Source: Algoriphagus lacus (GTDB lineage: Bacteria > Bacteroidota > Bacteroidia > Cytophagales > Cyclobacteriaceae). Taken from it: DNA of 64,000 bases. Below, one piece after another: positions 37,020 through 46,366 of this stretch (the first letter of the stretch is position 1; each line of letters starts with the position of its first letter). The DNA lies in NCBI RefSeq assembly GCF_003583985.1, contig NZ_QXML01000002.1, positions 434,001-498,000 on the forward strand, written 5' to 3'. The position numbers were made by a program, and so were the translations under genes. Below the pieces are notes generated by a model. It did not search any database. It was not told the DNA's origin and saw nothing but the letters and a program-made list of their open reading frames with translations.

Positions 37020-38639
37020 TTACTTCTGTTTTTTATTATCAATAGCCGCTTGAATGAACTTGACAAACAGTGGCTGAGGGTTCAATACAGTGCTTTTATA
37101 TTCCGGGTGGAATTGTACCCCTACGAACCAAGGGTGGTTTTTCAATTCCATGATTTCTACCAGACCTGTGTTGGGATTTTTTCCGGTTGCAATCATTCCT
37201 TTACTCTCAACTTGCTCCAGGTATTCATTGTTGAATTCATATCTGTGGCGATGTCTTTCCTGAATTTTTGTTTTGCCATAGGCCAAAGCCGCCTTGCTAC
37301 CTTTTTTGAGGTCGCAAGCATACGAACCCAATCGCATAGTTCCACCCATTTGGTCAATTTTCTTTTGCTCTTCCATAAGCCCAATTACCGGATGGGGTGT
37401 TTTTGGATCCATTTCGGTGGAGTTTGCCTCCTCAAGACCCAATACATTTCTGGAGAATTCAATCACAGCTACTTGCATACCCAAACAGATTCCGAAGAAT
37501 GGAACCTGATTTTCTCGGGCATAACGAACTGTTTCGATTTTTCCCTCAAATCCTCTTTCTCCAAATCCAGGTGCTACCAGAATTCCATCCAACTCATCCA
37601 GTTTGGATGAGAAATTTTCAGAATTGATTTCTTCTGAAGAAATTAATTTAAGATTCACTTTACATTCCACTGCCGCACCTGCATGGGTAAAGGACTCAAT
37701 GATGGACTTATAGGAATCAGGAAGAGAAACATACTTACCGATAAGTCCAATGGTGACTTCCTGTGTTGGATTTTTTAGCCTTCCCAAGAAATCTTTCCAG
37801 TCCTCTAAGTCTGCGTGTGTTTTGGATGATAATTTCAATTTGCTCATCACCCGTTCATCCAGCTTTTCTTTTTTCATCAAAAGCGGTACATCGTAGATCG
37901 ATTCTGCATCCATAGCCTCAATGACACTATTGAGCTGGACGTTGCAGAAAAGCGCTAGCTTTTTCTTCACATCTGGAGGAAGGTGATATTCCGTACGGCA
38001 AACTAAAATATCCGGCTGAATACCCGCCTCGAGCAATTGCTTGACCGAATGCTGGGTAGGCTTTGTTTTTAGCTCTTTGGCTGCTTTTAGGTAAGGAATA
38101 AGAGTCAGGTGAATGACAAGGAAGTTGCCCGGTCCCAAATCCCAACGTGCCTGACGAACTGCCTCAATAAAGGGAAGTGATTCGATGTCACCCACGCACC
38201 CTCCAATCTCAGTGATGACTACATCATATTTCCCATCATGCCCAAGCTTGTAGAAGTTACTCTTGATTTCATCGGTGATATGTGGGATTACTTGTACAGT
38301 TTTTCCCAAAAACTCACCTTTTCGTTCTTTGGTGATAACATTGTTGTATATCCTGCCAGTCGTGATGTTATTACTTTGAGAGGTAGTGACATTGAGAAAC
38401 CTCTCATAATGTCCAAGGTCCAAATCAGTCTCTGCACCGTCATCCGTCACATAACATTCTCCGTGCTCATAGGGATTGAGCGTTCCTGGGTCAATGTTCA
38501 GGTAAGGATCAAATTTTTGAATGGTCACACTGAATCCCCTGGATTGCAGCAATTTGCCCAGTGAAGCAGCAATAATGCCTTTTCCCAGAGAGGAGGTAAC
38601 GCCTCCGGTGATGAAAATGTACTTGGTGGATTGGCCCAT
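37020..38639 (-). CDS. pyrG: CTP synthase
   Basis: Makes CTP from UTP, ATP and glutamine. 539 aa. Synthetase domain: [39 protein letters not shown] and [17 protein letters not shown]. Glutaminase domain: [10 protein letters not shown], the nucleophile Cys in FGICLGMQ, and the triad His/Glu in [11 protein letters not shown]. Full length, no odd features. With yidC it forms a two-gene unit. Confidence 0.98.
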   Translation of the reverse strand: MGQSTKYIFITGGVTSSLGKGIIAASLGKLLQSRGFSVTIQKFDPYLNIDPGTLNPYEHGECYVTDDGAETDLDLGHYERFLNVTTSQSNNITTGRIYNNVITKERKGEFLGKTVQVIPHITDEIKSNFYKLGHDGKYDVVITEIGGCVGDIESLPFIEAVRQARWDLGPGNFLVIHLTLIPYLKAAKELKTKPTQHSVKQLLEAGIQPDILVCRTEYHLPPDVKKKLALFCNVQLNSVIEAMDAESIYDVPLLMKKEKLDERVMSKLKLSSKTHADLEDWKDFLGRLKNPTQEVTIGLIGKYVSLPDSYKSIIESFTHAGAAVECKVNLKLISSEEINSENFSSKLDELDGILVAPGFGERGFEGKIETVRYARENQVPFFGICLGMQVAVIEFSRNVLGLEEANSTEMDPKTPHPVIGLMEEQKKIDQMGGTMRLGSYACDLKKGSKAALAYGKTKIQERHRHRYEFNNEYLEQVESKGMIATGKNPNTGLVEIMELKNHPWFVGVQFHPEYKSTVLNPQPLFVKFIQAAIDNKKQK

Positions 38640-38970
38640 AAGAATGGTGGCGGGATGATTTTGATTGGATTCTTATGGGGTTCAAAAGTAGGGAAATTTC
38701 CTGACTTGGCTTCTGTTCTTCCCGGTGAATTTTTAGTAAATCCTGACTTTTTCAAGGATTAAGACTGCTGGGATCCAAAAAGTATATACCGACAATATGT
38801 GTCAATTGATTGGTTGTGTTTGGGTACTCCACTAGTTTAGCAGCATGATTTGAGTGAAAAATTAGTCCATTGGTTTTCCCTTTAAAGTTATTGTGCCCAT
38901 TTGTTTTCACTGCTTTCCAAACATCTTAAATATCATTCTGAATAAATATTAATCTAACCATCGTAATACT
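38640..38970. other. Intergenic region between divergent pyrG and an orphan gene
   Basis: 331 bp with no convincing open frame or RNA fold. It should hold the promoters of pyrG-yidC to the left and of the 257-aa gene to the right. It becomes markedly AT-rich over the last 90 bp. No clear -7/-33 pair could be assigned. Confidence 0.5.
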
Positions 38971-39744
38971 ATGAACTCAAGAATCAAAAAAATTATTCTC
39001 GTAGATCAACATATGGAAATGAACCCAACTTGGATGGGGGAGTTTTCAGATCAAACCCGAGACTTGGTGATATTGGATCCTGTCCAGTTATTTGCAGAGA
39101 TCGATTGGACCCGCTACGAGGAAGATGTTCAGGTGATCAATCAGATTTACTCCCGCCTTTTTGAAGAGGTTGTCATTGCCAATAAACGGTTGGTTTGTTT
39201 TTGGCCATTAGTAGAACAATATGGTAATGATTGGTTTGAATTGGCTTCCTTATGTAACCACAATCAGTTTGAGTTGGAAGTTTATAAACATATACTTTTT
39301 GAGTCTGAAAATTATGGATTCAGTTCAGAGATTCTGAGTGCTTGGAAAAAGTTTGTTTATTTCCTCATTGAATCTCTGATGGAGGATATTCATATGAATG
39401 AACAATTTGATGAGATCGCTACATTAATAGGAGAAAATGAATCAATTGTTTTATTCAGAATGGAAACTAACGGAAATGTTAGATACTCATTTGCTTCAAG
39501 TTCTGAATATTTTGAGATAACTCCGGATCAAATAATTGAACCGTCGGAAAGGGATAAACAATTGCCTTTTTTTGATTCCTTTAATGAAATGCTGGTGAAG
39601 CTTTCGGATGGAAATGATTTGTCTAAATATCAAACAAAGTTTGTGGACAGACAGCTGGAAAAAGCTTATTTCAATGTACTTGCAAAGGATTTTAAAATTA
39701 AAAACCTTATCCAAAACTGGCTCGAAACCTATTCCCTGAATTGA
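38971..39744 (+). CDS. Unrecognised acidic 257-aa protein
   Basis: I do not recognise it. No signal peptide or membrane segment. It is acidic and aromatic-rich (WMGEFS, FWPLVEQYGNDWFELA, FVYFLIESLMEDIH) and probably mostly helical. The following stop sits in a 17-bp palindrome (39739-39755). Base composition is more AT-rich than the surrounding housekeeping genes, as is the next gene. Could be a lineage-specific or transferred gene. Confidence 0.65.
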   Translation: MNSRIKKIILVDQHMEMNPTWMGEFSDQTRDLVILDPVQLFAEIDWTRYEEDVQVINQIYSRLFEEVVIANKRLVCFWPLVEQYGNDWFELASLCNHNQFELEVYKHILFESENYGFSSEILSAWKKFVYFLIESLMEDIHMNEQFDEIATLIGENESIVLFRMETNGNVRYSFASSSEYFEITPDQIIEPSERDKQLPFFDSFNEMLVKLSDGNDLSKYQTKFVDRQLEKAYFNVLAKDFKIKNLIQNWLETYSLN

Positions 39745-39755
39745 TATTATCAATT
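39739..39755. repeat. Perfect 17-bp palindrome over a stop codon
   Basis: AATTGATA, one T, then TATCAATT. It contains the TGA of the preceding gene. Too AT-rich for a strong terminator and no T-run follows directly; its role is unclear. Confidence 0.6.
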
Positions 39756-39868
39756 GAAAATGATTTGAAAAGGAATTTTCATAAAATATTTTTTAAAAAC
39801 TATTAATTGGTAAAAGAGCAATTTATATATTGCATGGATTTTTATTAACACAAATAAATATTCTAGCA

Positions 39869-40273
39869 ATGAGAGAACTTATTAAAGAAGCTATTGCTGA
39901 TCTGAAAAGAACAGACGGCTTTATCTATGTAACAGCCGACGGAAAGAAAATTGATCTTTATGAAGCTGCTGCAAGAGGTATTGCGGTAACTCCGGTTAAT
40001 CCAAAGGATGAAGTCATCAAGAAATTAGAAGCAGCAGGATTGTTTTTAACAGATGGTAAATTCGTTTCTGAATTGAATGATTTGATCGCTGCATTAAGTG
40101 GCGCCGCAACTTCAAAAGGTGCGGGTAAGAGAAGATCTTTTTCTGATCATGAGAAAAACAAAATTGTTGAGGAGTGGAAAAAAGTAGAGGCAGCTGGAAA
40201 GAAAACCAAAGCTGCTTTTGCCAGAGAAATTGGTGTGGGTTATCAAACTTTTATCAACTGGTTGAAAAGCTAA
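39869..40273 (+). CDS. Small protein with a transposase-like helix-turn-helix at its C-terminus
   Basis: 134 aa from ATG 39869 (MRELIKEAIADLKRTDG). Residues about 1-78 form an alpha/beta domain I do not recognise (GFIYVTADGKKIDLYEAAARGIAV). After a Gly/Lys linker, residues about 88-133 look like a three-helix HTH: RRSFSDHEKNKIVEEW, then AAFAREIGVGYQTFINWLK, the pattern of IS3-type transposase OrfA and phage regulators. It is complete with its own terminator, so it looks like a small DNA-binding regulator rather than a broken transposase. Confidence 0.75.
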   Translation: MRELIKEAIADLKRTDGFIYVTADGKKIDLYEAAARGIAVTPVNPKDEVIKKLEAAGLFLTDGKFVSELNDLIAALSGAATSKGAGKRRSFSDHEKNKIVEEWKKVEAAGKKTKAAFAREIGVGYQTFINWLKS

Positions 40274-40291
40274 TTGAACTTGGTAATCAGG

Positions 40292-40320
40292 AAAAAGACA
40301 GCTAAATGGCTGTCTTTTTT
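40292..40320 (+). terminator. Terminator after the HTH gene
   Basis: AAAAAGACAGC (40292-40302) pairs with GCTGTCTTTTT (40309-40319); T-run extends beyond. Confidence 0.9.
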
Positions 40321-40628
40321 TTATGTCTATTTTTTTCTTCTCATGGATTCTTGATTTTATACTAAGTCCAACGTCATAAAAATCTTTGAAGACATTTTAA
40401 ATAAGAGTAAAAATTAGGCTGTTTTAGTGAGAGTCTTTTCTTTATTTATTTTCTGCTGAATTGAGTTGCTAACGGCTTTTTTTTCAGTTGGCGTTTGGAT
40501 CACTATTAGATGTAAAATGGAAATAAGATCCTAAAATTAAGCCCAAGATGGAATTGGTTTTTTTGAGTTTGAGATTTTAACCTCTTGGGCCGGATAATCT
40601 GATTATTTTTGTTTCAAAATTTAAAGTT
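40321..40628. other. AT-rich intergenic region with a hairpin and promoter-like box
   Basis: No gene is seen. GCCCAAGA (40541-40548) pairs with TCTTGGGC (40583-40590) around a long loop. Just downstream, TATTTTTG (40604-40611) matches the TAnnTTTG -7 box in full, with TTG at 40585-40587 as a short-spaced -33. It probably drives the gene pair starting near 40629. Confidence 0.5.
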
Positions 40629-41102
40629 TTGGATCAGCAAGCAATTTTCAAAGCCTTTCGCGAAAAGGGTCAGGTATCTATTAAGGAGGGAAACGGAAAA
40701 ATCCTTACACTTCTAAAAATGGAGAGTTGGAAACCGGAAATGGGGAAGGATTGGGTATATCTTTTGTTCGACCTTTTCCAGATTCGTACGGTATGTGAGC
40801 CTTTTTCTGAGGTTTCATTGGATATCGTGGAGTTTGGAACCAAGCCCACCATTTACCGTAGCCCAGCAAGCGGAGTATTGAAGCATGGGCCTATTCAAGA
40901 TGGAGTGATTCGATTTTCCCTTATCAGAGAGCCTAATTGGAACAAACTGTTGTTTCAGATTTCACAACCTATTTTGATGAAAATTGAATCAGATAAATCC
41001 TCTGCAGAATTTCAAACTGACGTTTATTTTCCACTTTTAAGCCCTACCACCAAAGAAATGTTCTTGGGTCCGGACGGAGACGTAAAAATTATCAACCGAT
41101 GA
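40629..41102 (+). CDS. Unrecognised 157-aa protein, coupled to the CCA-adding enzyme gene
   Basis: Soluble, beta-rich protein with no motif I know (EFGTKPTIYRSPASGVLKHG, LLFQISQPILMKIESDK). The best start is TTG at 40629, which follows a full TAnnTTTG box by 17 nt; the next in-frame ATG near 40719 would cut off 30 residues. Its stop overlaps the ATG of the next gene (ATGA), so translation is coupled. The link to tRNA end-maturation is only by position. Confidence 0.7.
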   Translation: MDQQAIFKAFREKGQVSIKEGNGKILTLLKMESWKPEMGKDWVYLLFDLFQIRTVCEPFSEVSLDIVEFGTKPTIYRSPASGVLKHGPIQDGVIRFSLIREPNWNKLLFQISQPILMKIESDKSSAEFQTDVYFPLLSPTTKEMFLGPDGDVKIINR

Positions 41103-42520
41103 ATTTGAAGTCAAGGCTTGATGAGCATGAGATTTTTGAACGAGTAGGATCAGCAGGAAAAAGGCTTGGATTGAAAACCTATGTCGTGGGAGGGTATGTT
41201 CGTGACCTGATTCTCAATCGGCCAAGTAAGGACATTGACTTTACCTGTGTTGGAAGTGGAATTGCATTGGCACAGGAAGTCGCCAAATCTTTTGAGCAGC
41301 ATGTGCCGCTTTCAGTTTTTAAAAATTTCGGAACAGCAATGCTCAAGCTGGATGATTGGGAACTTGAATTTGTGGGTGCTCGAAAAGAGTCGTATCGACT
41401 AGAATCCCGCAAACCAATCGTGGAAGACGGGAGCCTAGAGGAGGATCTAGAGCGCCGAGATTTTACCATTAATGCGATGGCAATTTCCCTTAATCCGGAA
41501 GATTACGGGGAGTTGATCGATCCATTTGACGGGGTGGGTGACATCAAGCGAAAGAATATCAAAACGCCTCTTGAGCCCGGAATCACCTTTTCGGATGATC
41601 CGCTCCGAATGATGCGTGCAGTGCGATTTGCGGCTCAACTGACTTTCGATATTGATGCGGATACTTTTTTTGCGTTGTCAGAAAATGCCAGTCGACTTCA
41701 GATTATTTCCGCTGAGCGGATTATTGATGAATTGAATAAAATCATCATGACGCCGAAGCCCTCCTATGGATTTAAGCTGCTTTTTGCTTCCAAACTACTT
41801 CATGAATTTTTTCCTGAAATGGTCGAATTGCAGGGAGTAGATTCAGTGGATGACAAATCGCACAAGGATAACTTTTACCACACACTTCAGGTCCTTGATA
41901 ATGTTTGTCTTACCACTGATAACCTTTGGCTTAGGTGGGCTGCAATTATGCATGACATTGCCAAGCCTGCCACCAAGCGATTTAATCCTAAAGTTGGGTG
42001 GACTTTTCACGGTCACGAAGATAAAGGCGCCCGAATGACTCCCCATATCTTTCGCAGGCTGAAACTCCCAATGGATGACCGGATGAAATATGTCCAAAAA
42101 TTGGTTCGCCTCCACCTCAGGCCAATTGCCTTGGTAAAAGTTGAAGTGACGGATTCAGCGTTGAGGAGGTTACTTTTTGATTCAGGAGACGATATTGATG
42201 ACCTAATGAAGCTTTGTCGGGCTGATATCACTTCCAAGAATAACAAGAAAGTACAGCGCTACCTCGAAAATTTCGACAAGGTGGAAGAGAAACTCAAGGA
42301 AGTAGAAGAAAAAGATCAGGTACGAAACTTCCAACCTCCTGTTAGTGGCGAAGAAATAATGGCCATTTTTGGCCTTCCTCCGTCAAAAATTATCGGAGAA
42401 ATCAAAGAAGAAATTAAAGAAGCTATATTGGAGGGCAAAATTCAAAATAACCCTGAATCAGCTCGAGAGCTCATGTTTGAGATTGCCCTAAGCAAGGGAA
42501 TAACTCCCATACAGAATTAA
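41099..42520 (+). CDS. cca: CCA tRNA nucleotidyltransferase with HD domain
   Basis: 473-aa class II nucleotidyltransferase that adds or repairs the tRNA CCA end; poly(A) polymerase is the close alternative, but sequence alone often cannot separate them. Head domain: VVGGYVRDLILNRPSKDIDFTCVG with the metal-binding DxD, then RRDFTINAMA and DPLRMMRAVRFAAQL. An HD domain follows: RWAAIMHDIAKP, with HGHEDKGARM. The HD part suggests added 2',3'-cyclic phosphodiesterase or phosphatase activity. Confidence 0.92.
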   Translation: MNLKSRLDEHEIFERVGSAGKRLGLKTYVVGGYVRDLILNRPSKDIDFTCVGSGIALAQEVAKSFEQHVPLSVFKNFGTAMLKLDDWELEFVGARKESYRLESRKPIVEDGSLEEDLERRDFTINAMAISLNPEDYGELIDPFDGVGDIKRKNIKTPLEPGITFSDDPLRMMRAVRFAAQLTFDIDADTFFALSENASRLQIISAERIIDELNKIIMTPKPSYGFKLLFASKLLHEFFPEMVELQGVDSVDDKSHKDNFYHTLQVLDNVCLTTDNLWLRWAAIMHDIAKPATKRFNPKVGWTFHGHEDKGARMTPHIFRRLKLPMDDRMKYVQKLVRLHLRPIALVKVEVTDSALRRLLFDSGDDIDDLMKLCRADITSKNNKKVQRYLENFDKVEEKLKEVEEKDQVRNFQPPVSGEEIMAIFGLPPSKIIGEIKEEIKEAILEGKIQNNPESARELMFEIALSKGITPIQN

Positions 42521-42549
42521 TCAAATCACAAAAAAATAACGAAGTAACG

Positions 42550-43257
42550 ATGAAGCGCACATTCCTTTTGCTGCTGTTGGCCATTTGTGCCGGAAATCTG
42601 GCTGCCCAGACTGCCAACGACTCCATTCCTAAAGTAGACCCGAAAACCAAAAGCGCCTTGAATGCGGCTGATCAGATGGTTTATCAGGCGGCCATGAGGT
42701 ACAATGATTTGGATATAGCCAAAACTAAGTTGTATGAGCTTATGATCAGAAATCCGGAGGATATCCGATACATGGAGGCTTTGGCAAGTTTGTATTTTGA
42801 TGCCAGCCAATTCACCTCAGCTGCTCTGATCTCCTTGGATTTACTTGAGTTGAACGATAAAAACATTGGGGCATTGGAGGTAGCTGCGTATTCCTTGGAG
42901 CAACTTGGAGCCTTAGACAGAGCTTTGCCTCAGTTTGAAAGTCTCTATCTCCTCACCGGGGACAACTTCAGCTTATACAAATCTGCTTTTATCCAATACA
43001 ACTTGAAGCGGTATGATGAAGCTATGAATTCGGTCAACATGTTGGTAAAAAATGCCAAACCTGAAGAAAAGATCGGGTTTCCTAAAACCCAAACCGAAAC
43101 ACAGGAGGTCAGCATGAAAGCCGCCGCACTTAATTTGAAAGGATTGATTTACTTAGATCAAAATTCAAAAGTAGAAGCAAAGACTGCTTTCAACGAAGCT
43201 ATAGCTTTGGATCCTGCCTTCGAACAGGCAAAAGAAAATCTGAAAAAAACCAATTAA
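42550..43257 (+). CDS. Exported TPR protein
   Basis: 235 aa with signal peptide LLLLLAICAGNLAAQ (about residue 20). TPR helices run through the rest (for example YMEALASLYFDASQFTSAA, EVAAYSLEQLGALDRALPQF and LKGLIYLDQNSKVEAKTAFNEAIALDPAFEQAKENL). Likely a periplasmic scaffold with unknown partners. It follows cca by 29 bp on the same strand and is closed by a terminator. Confidence 0.88.
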   Translation: MKRTFLLLLLAICAGNLAAQTANDSIPKVDPKTKSALNAADQMVYQAAMRYNDLDIAKTKLYELMIRNPEDIRYMEALASLYFDASQFTSAALISLDLLELNDKNIGALEVAAYSLEQLGALDRALPQFESLYLLTGDNFSLYKSAFIQYNLKRYDEAMNSVNMLVKNAKPEEKIGFPKTQTETQEVSMKAAALNLKGLIYLDQNSKVEAKTAFNEAIALDPAFEQAKENLKKTN

Positions 43258-43277
43258 TAGCTCCAGTTAGCTAAGCA

Positions 43278-43305
43278 AAAACCGGCTCCAAGCCGGTTTT
43301 TTTAT
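43278..43305 (+). terminator. Terminator after the TPR gene
   Basis: AAAACCGGCT (43278-43287) pairs with AGCCGGTTTT (43291-43300) around CCA, with further T. Confidence 0.9.
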
Positions 43306-43446
43306 TCCCAAATTACCGATCGATTAAAATTAGATCGGGAAAAGATTATTTTATTTGATCGGGCAGGAGGTTTTATGGAAAATCAATAGCTTGACAATTA
43401 GTCCAAAAATTTTGGAGAAGTATTGGATTAATTAACCCCCTAAACT

Positions 43447-44835
43447 ATGAAAAGCAACGTTTTCCTTTTTTTTGGTGTGCTGATGTTTAGCAGTTCATTC
43501 CTTTTTGCACAGGAATCCCGGGTCTATAAGGAACCTAAGTTTCATTTGGAGTGGTCCAAGCCTTCCGAATATCCTGATCGGATTGTGCTGAACTTTGGAC
43601 AGAATCCCTCATCAGAGGTCAATGTCACTTGGCGTACCAATATTGACATCGATATTGCTTATGCTGAAATTGCGATTGCAACGGCAGCACCAAGATTTTG
43701 GAAAAACGGAGTCACCTTGCTGGCTAAAACTGAAGAATTGGATGCCAGTGATGTGCTGGATGCAGAAGTTATCGCCAATTATCATTCTGTAGAATTCAGG
43801 GATTTATTGCCTGATACCACTTATGCTTATCGGGTTGGAGACGGAGAGCGCTGGAGCGAGTGGTTTCAGTTTAGGACGGCTTCAGAAAATCCCGATGAGA
43901 AGTTTTCTTTTCTCTATGTCGGAGATGCCCAAAACTATATTCTGGAATTATGGTCTCGTTTAATCCGGGAGGGATTCCGCAAGGCACCTGATGCCCGTTT
44001 TTTTGTGCATGCTGGAGATTTGATCAATCGGGCTCATCGTGAGCAGGAATGGCACGAATGGTTTACTGCAGGAGGGTTTATTCATAGTATGATTCCTTCC
44101 ATGCCAGTACCTGGTAACCATGAATACCGTGCAAAAAACCAGGATGAAACTAATCAAAGAATAAGAAGTCTGTCAGTCCAATGGAAACCCCAATTTACCC
44201 TTCCTGAAAATGGTCCAAAGGGATTGGAGGAAACCGTCTACTTTATGGATTATCAGGATGTCAGGATTATCTTTTTAGACTCCAACCGTGACCATCAACT
44301 GCAGGCTAAATGGCTAGAGGATGTGCTTGCTTCTAATCCGAAAAAATGGACGATTGTAAGCTATCACCACCCCCTTTTCTCGGCATCAAATGGCCGGGAC
44401 AATGAAGAATTGAGAGCGCTGTGGAAGCCGATTTTTGATAAGTATAAGGTTGACTTGGCACTTCAGGGTCATGATCATGCTTATGCCAGAGGAAGAGTGG
44501 CTCCTGGGGAAAATATTATGGATGGGGTAAATATGAGAGATCTTACCGGAACTGTTTATGTGGTCTCTGTCAGTGGGGGAAAAATGTATGAAATAGGAGA
44601 TGATTGGACGGACAAAGGCGGTCAGCGGGACCGAATTGCTGAGAATACCCAACTTTTTCAAGTGATTACAGTGGAAGGGGATCGACTTATTTTCGAAGCC
44701 TTCACTGCCATTGGGGAGCTTTATGATTCGTTTGAGTTGGTCAAGCAGGACAATGATTTGAATCAATTCATTGAACTCCGGGTAAGAGCGGTTCCTGAAA
44801 AAAACAATTCCAATACGATCCCTTATAAAGATTGA
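43447..44835 (+). CDS. Purple acid phosphatase-like metallophosphoesterase, secreted
   Basis: 462 aa with signal peptide (SSSFLFAQ, about residue 22). A fibronectin-like N-terminal domain (PDRIVLNFGQNPSSEVNVTWRTN) precedes the metallophosphoesterase core: FLYVGDAQNY, HAGDLINR, PGNHEYR, VSYHHPLFS and LQGHDHAYARG supply the dinuclear metal ligands, including the tyrosine expected in purple acid phosphatases. Probably releases phosphate from organic esters outside the inner membrane. Single-gene unit. Confidence 0.92.
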   Translation: MKSNVFLFFGVLMFSSSFLFAQESRVYKEPKFHLEWSKPSEYPDRIVLNFGQNPSSEVNVTWRTNIDIDIAYAEIAIATAAPRFWKNGVTLLAKTEELDASDVLDAEVIANYHSVEFRDLLPDTTYAYRVGDGERWSEWFQFRTASENPDEKFSFLYVGDAQNYILELWSRLIREGFRKAPDARFFVHAGDLINRAHREQEWHEWFTAGGFIHSMIPSMPVPGNHEYRAKNQDETNQRIRSLSVQWKPQFTLPENGPKGLEETVYFMDYQDVRIIFLDSNRDHQLQAKWLEDVLASNPKKWTIVSYHHPLFSASNGRDNEELRALWKPIFDKYKVDLALQGHDHAYARGRVAPGENIMDGVNMRDLTGTVYVVSVSGGKMYEIGDDWTDKGGQRDRIAENTQLFQVITVEGDRLIFEAFTAIGELYDSFELVKQDNDLNQFIELRVRAVPEKNNSNTIPYKD

Positions 44836-44840
44836 CAAAA

Positions 44841-44881
44841 GAAAAGCCCCCAAAAAGTAACTTACTTTTTGGGGGCTTTTC
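44841..44881. terminator. Very long bidirectional terminator
   Basis: A 20-bp perfect stem: bases 44841-44860 pair with 44862-44881, with one unpaired base at the centre. A-run and T-run flanks serve both the phosphatase gene and the convergent S41 protease gene. In an RNA the loop needs several bases, so the effective stem is shorter by one or two pairs. Confidence 0.9.
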
Positions 44882-44901
44882 TGTACTTGAGTTTTTTGTA
44901 T

Positions 44902-46296
44902 TTATCGGTCGTTTAGATTTTCAATCATTACACCGTTTCTGTTTTTTAGGTCCAAAGTACTGGCGATATCTACACGGTCAAGCTGCTGGAATCTTGCTCC
45001 AGAAGGTACACCCGTGATTTGTTCGATTGCTTTTCTTAGCAATAATTCATTGACATCACCAAGCGGTCTTAGCCTTTCGGAGGATTCTTTGGCCTCAATG
45101 TTAGCCCCAAAACCATTGGTGTAATCTGACTGATCCAGACTGTTGAAGCTTCGGGAGACAATCGGTAAAATCCCATATTTATTGTCAGCGTTTTCTTCAT
45201 CCTCAAAAGGCACGGAACCCACATTTTTCCCTGTTGTCTTATCTCCAATCAAAAACACATCCATGTAGGGTTTAAGGCCGTTTATGATCAGCTCAGAGGC
45301 AGATGCTGTTCGGGAAGAAGTAAGGATGTAAACTCTGTTTCCTTTAAGAATTTTTCCCAAGTTTTCAGCTTTGGCTTTAAATGGGGTCTGTACATTCTTG
45401 AGGTTGTCAAACTGCATCAGAAAACTGTTGTACTTGGTTTTGGAAAAAATATCTGTTGCTTTCACTCCCGGAGCGATTAAGCTAGCCAAATTTACCGCTG
45501 AGGAAACAAACCCACCACCATTGTATCGAAAGTCAACAATTAGGTTTTGGATTCCTTTAGCCTTGAAATCGGCAAAAATTGCATCCATTTCCTGGTCGTA
45601 TGCAGTGCTGTTGTTCCCAGGTCCTGGTGCAAAGAAATGATAGACCACATAGCCGATTTTTTCTCCATTAATGGTATAAACAGAATCCATAAAGTTTGGA
45701 TTTTCAGCAAGTTGCACTGCAGTTAGAGAAATTTCAGGCTGCGGCTCAAAGCTTCCACTTCCTTCATTGAAGCGAAGTGTAGTCAGCGTATGAGGCTTGT
45801 CTATTTGGGCAATTACACTGCGGTAATTTTCCAAAGTCATTTGAGTCCCATTGATTCGGGTGATGTAGTCACCTCTTTTTAATGGAGTACTGGCCGCAGG
45901 GCTGTTTTTCTTGACATAAGATATTTCAGCGACAACATTGTTGTTGCTTTGGCTCTCCCGGTATAGGGTAAATTCATACCCTGCCTCGAGAGTGATTCCA
46001 TTAAGGGAATTGATCAATTCCTGATAATCCGGGTAGATTACCGAGAACCGATCGGTTGGTCGATTAAGCAACGACTCAAAATAATCTTCGGGATCAGAGG
46101 TGTCTGCGATCGGAGTTCGCATTTCTCCCAACCAGAGGTAAACCTCCTTCATTACTTCATTGATCCACTTGTTGATGGCAATATTAGGATTCGGTTTTTC
46201 GATTACCGGCTCAATTTCCTCTTCTTCCTTGCACGCAAATCCTCCCCAAGCCAACAGGCCAAAGAGAAAAATCCTGATTAAATACCTCTTTTTCAT
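44902..46296 (-). CDS. S41-family (C-terminal processing) protease, lipoprotein
   Basis: 464 aa. Lipoprotein signal GLLAWGGFAC (Cys22). A helical N-terminal S41 segment, a PDZ-like region (SPAASTPLKRGDYITRINGTQMTL), then the tail-specific protease core: NLIVDFRYNGGGFVSSAVNLASLI and the nucleophile Ser in SRTASASELIINGL (about residue 333), with GDKTTGKNVG holding the lysine-box region. Likely periplasmic, protein substrates unknown. Confidence 0.92.
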   Translation of the reverse strand: MKKRYLIRIFLFGLLAWGGFACKEEEEIEPVIEKPNPNIAINKWINEVMKEVYLWLGEMRTPIADTSDPEDYFESLLNRPTDRFSVIYPDYQELINSLNGITLEAGYEFTLYRESQSNNNVVAEISYVKKNSPAASTPLKRGDYITRINGTQMTLENYRSVIAQIDKPHTLTTLRFNEGSGSFEPQPEISLTAVQLAENPNFMDSVYTINGEKIGYVVYHFFAPGPGNNSTAYDQEMDAIFADFKAKGIQNLIVDFRYNGGGFVSSAVNLASLIAPGVKATDIFSKTKYNSFLMQFDNLKNVQTPFKAKAENLGKILKGNRVYILTSSRTASASELIINGLKPYMDVFLIGDKTTGKNVGSVPFEDEENADNKYGILPIVSRSFNSLDQSDYTNGFGANIEAKESSERLRPLGDVNELLLRKAIEQITGVPSGARFQQLDRVDIASTLDLKNRNGVMIENLNDR

Positions 46297-46366
46297 AGGA
46301 TTGATTAGTTACTTATTGAAAAACGACTAAGTCGTCATCATGTTTTCAATTAATGAAATTTTGATC

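Noticed and set aside
39869-40273. Remnant of an insertion sequence
   Set aside because: Only an HTH resembles transposase; there is no catalytic domain, no terminal inverted repeats and no target duplication, and the gene is complete with its own terminator.
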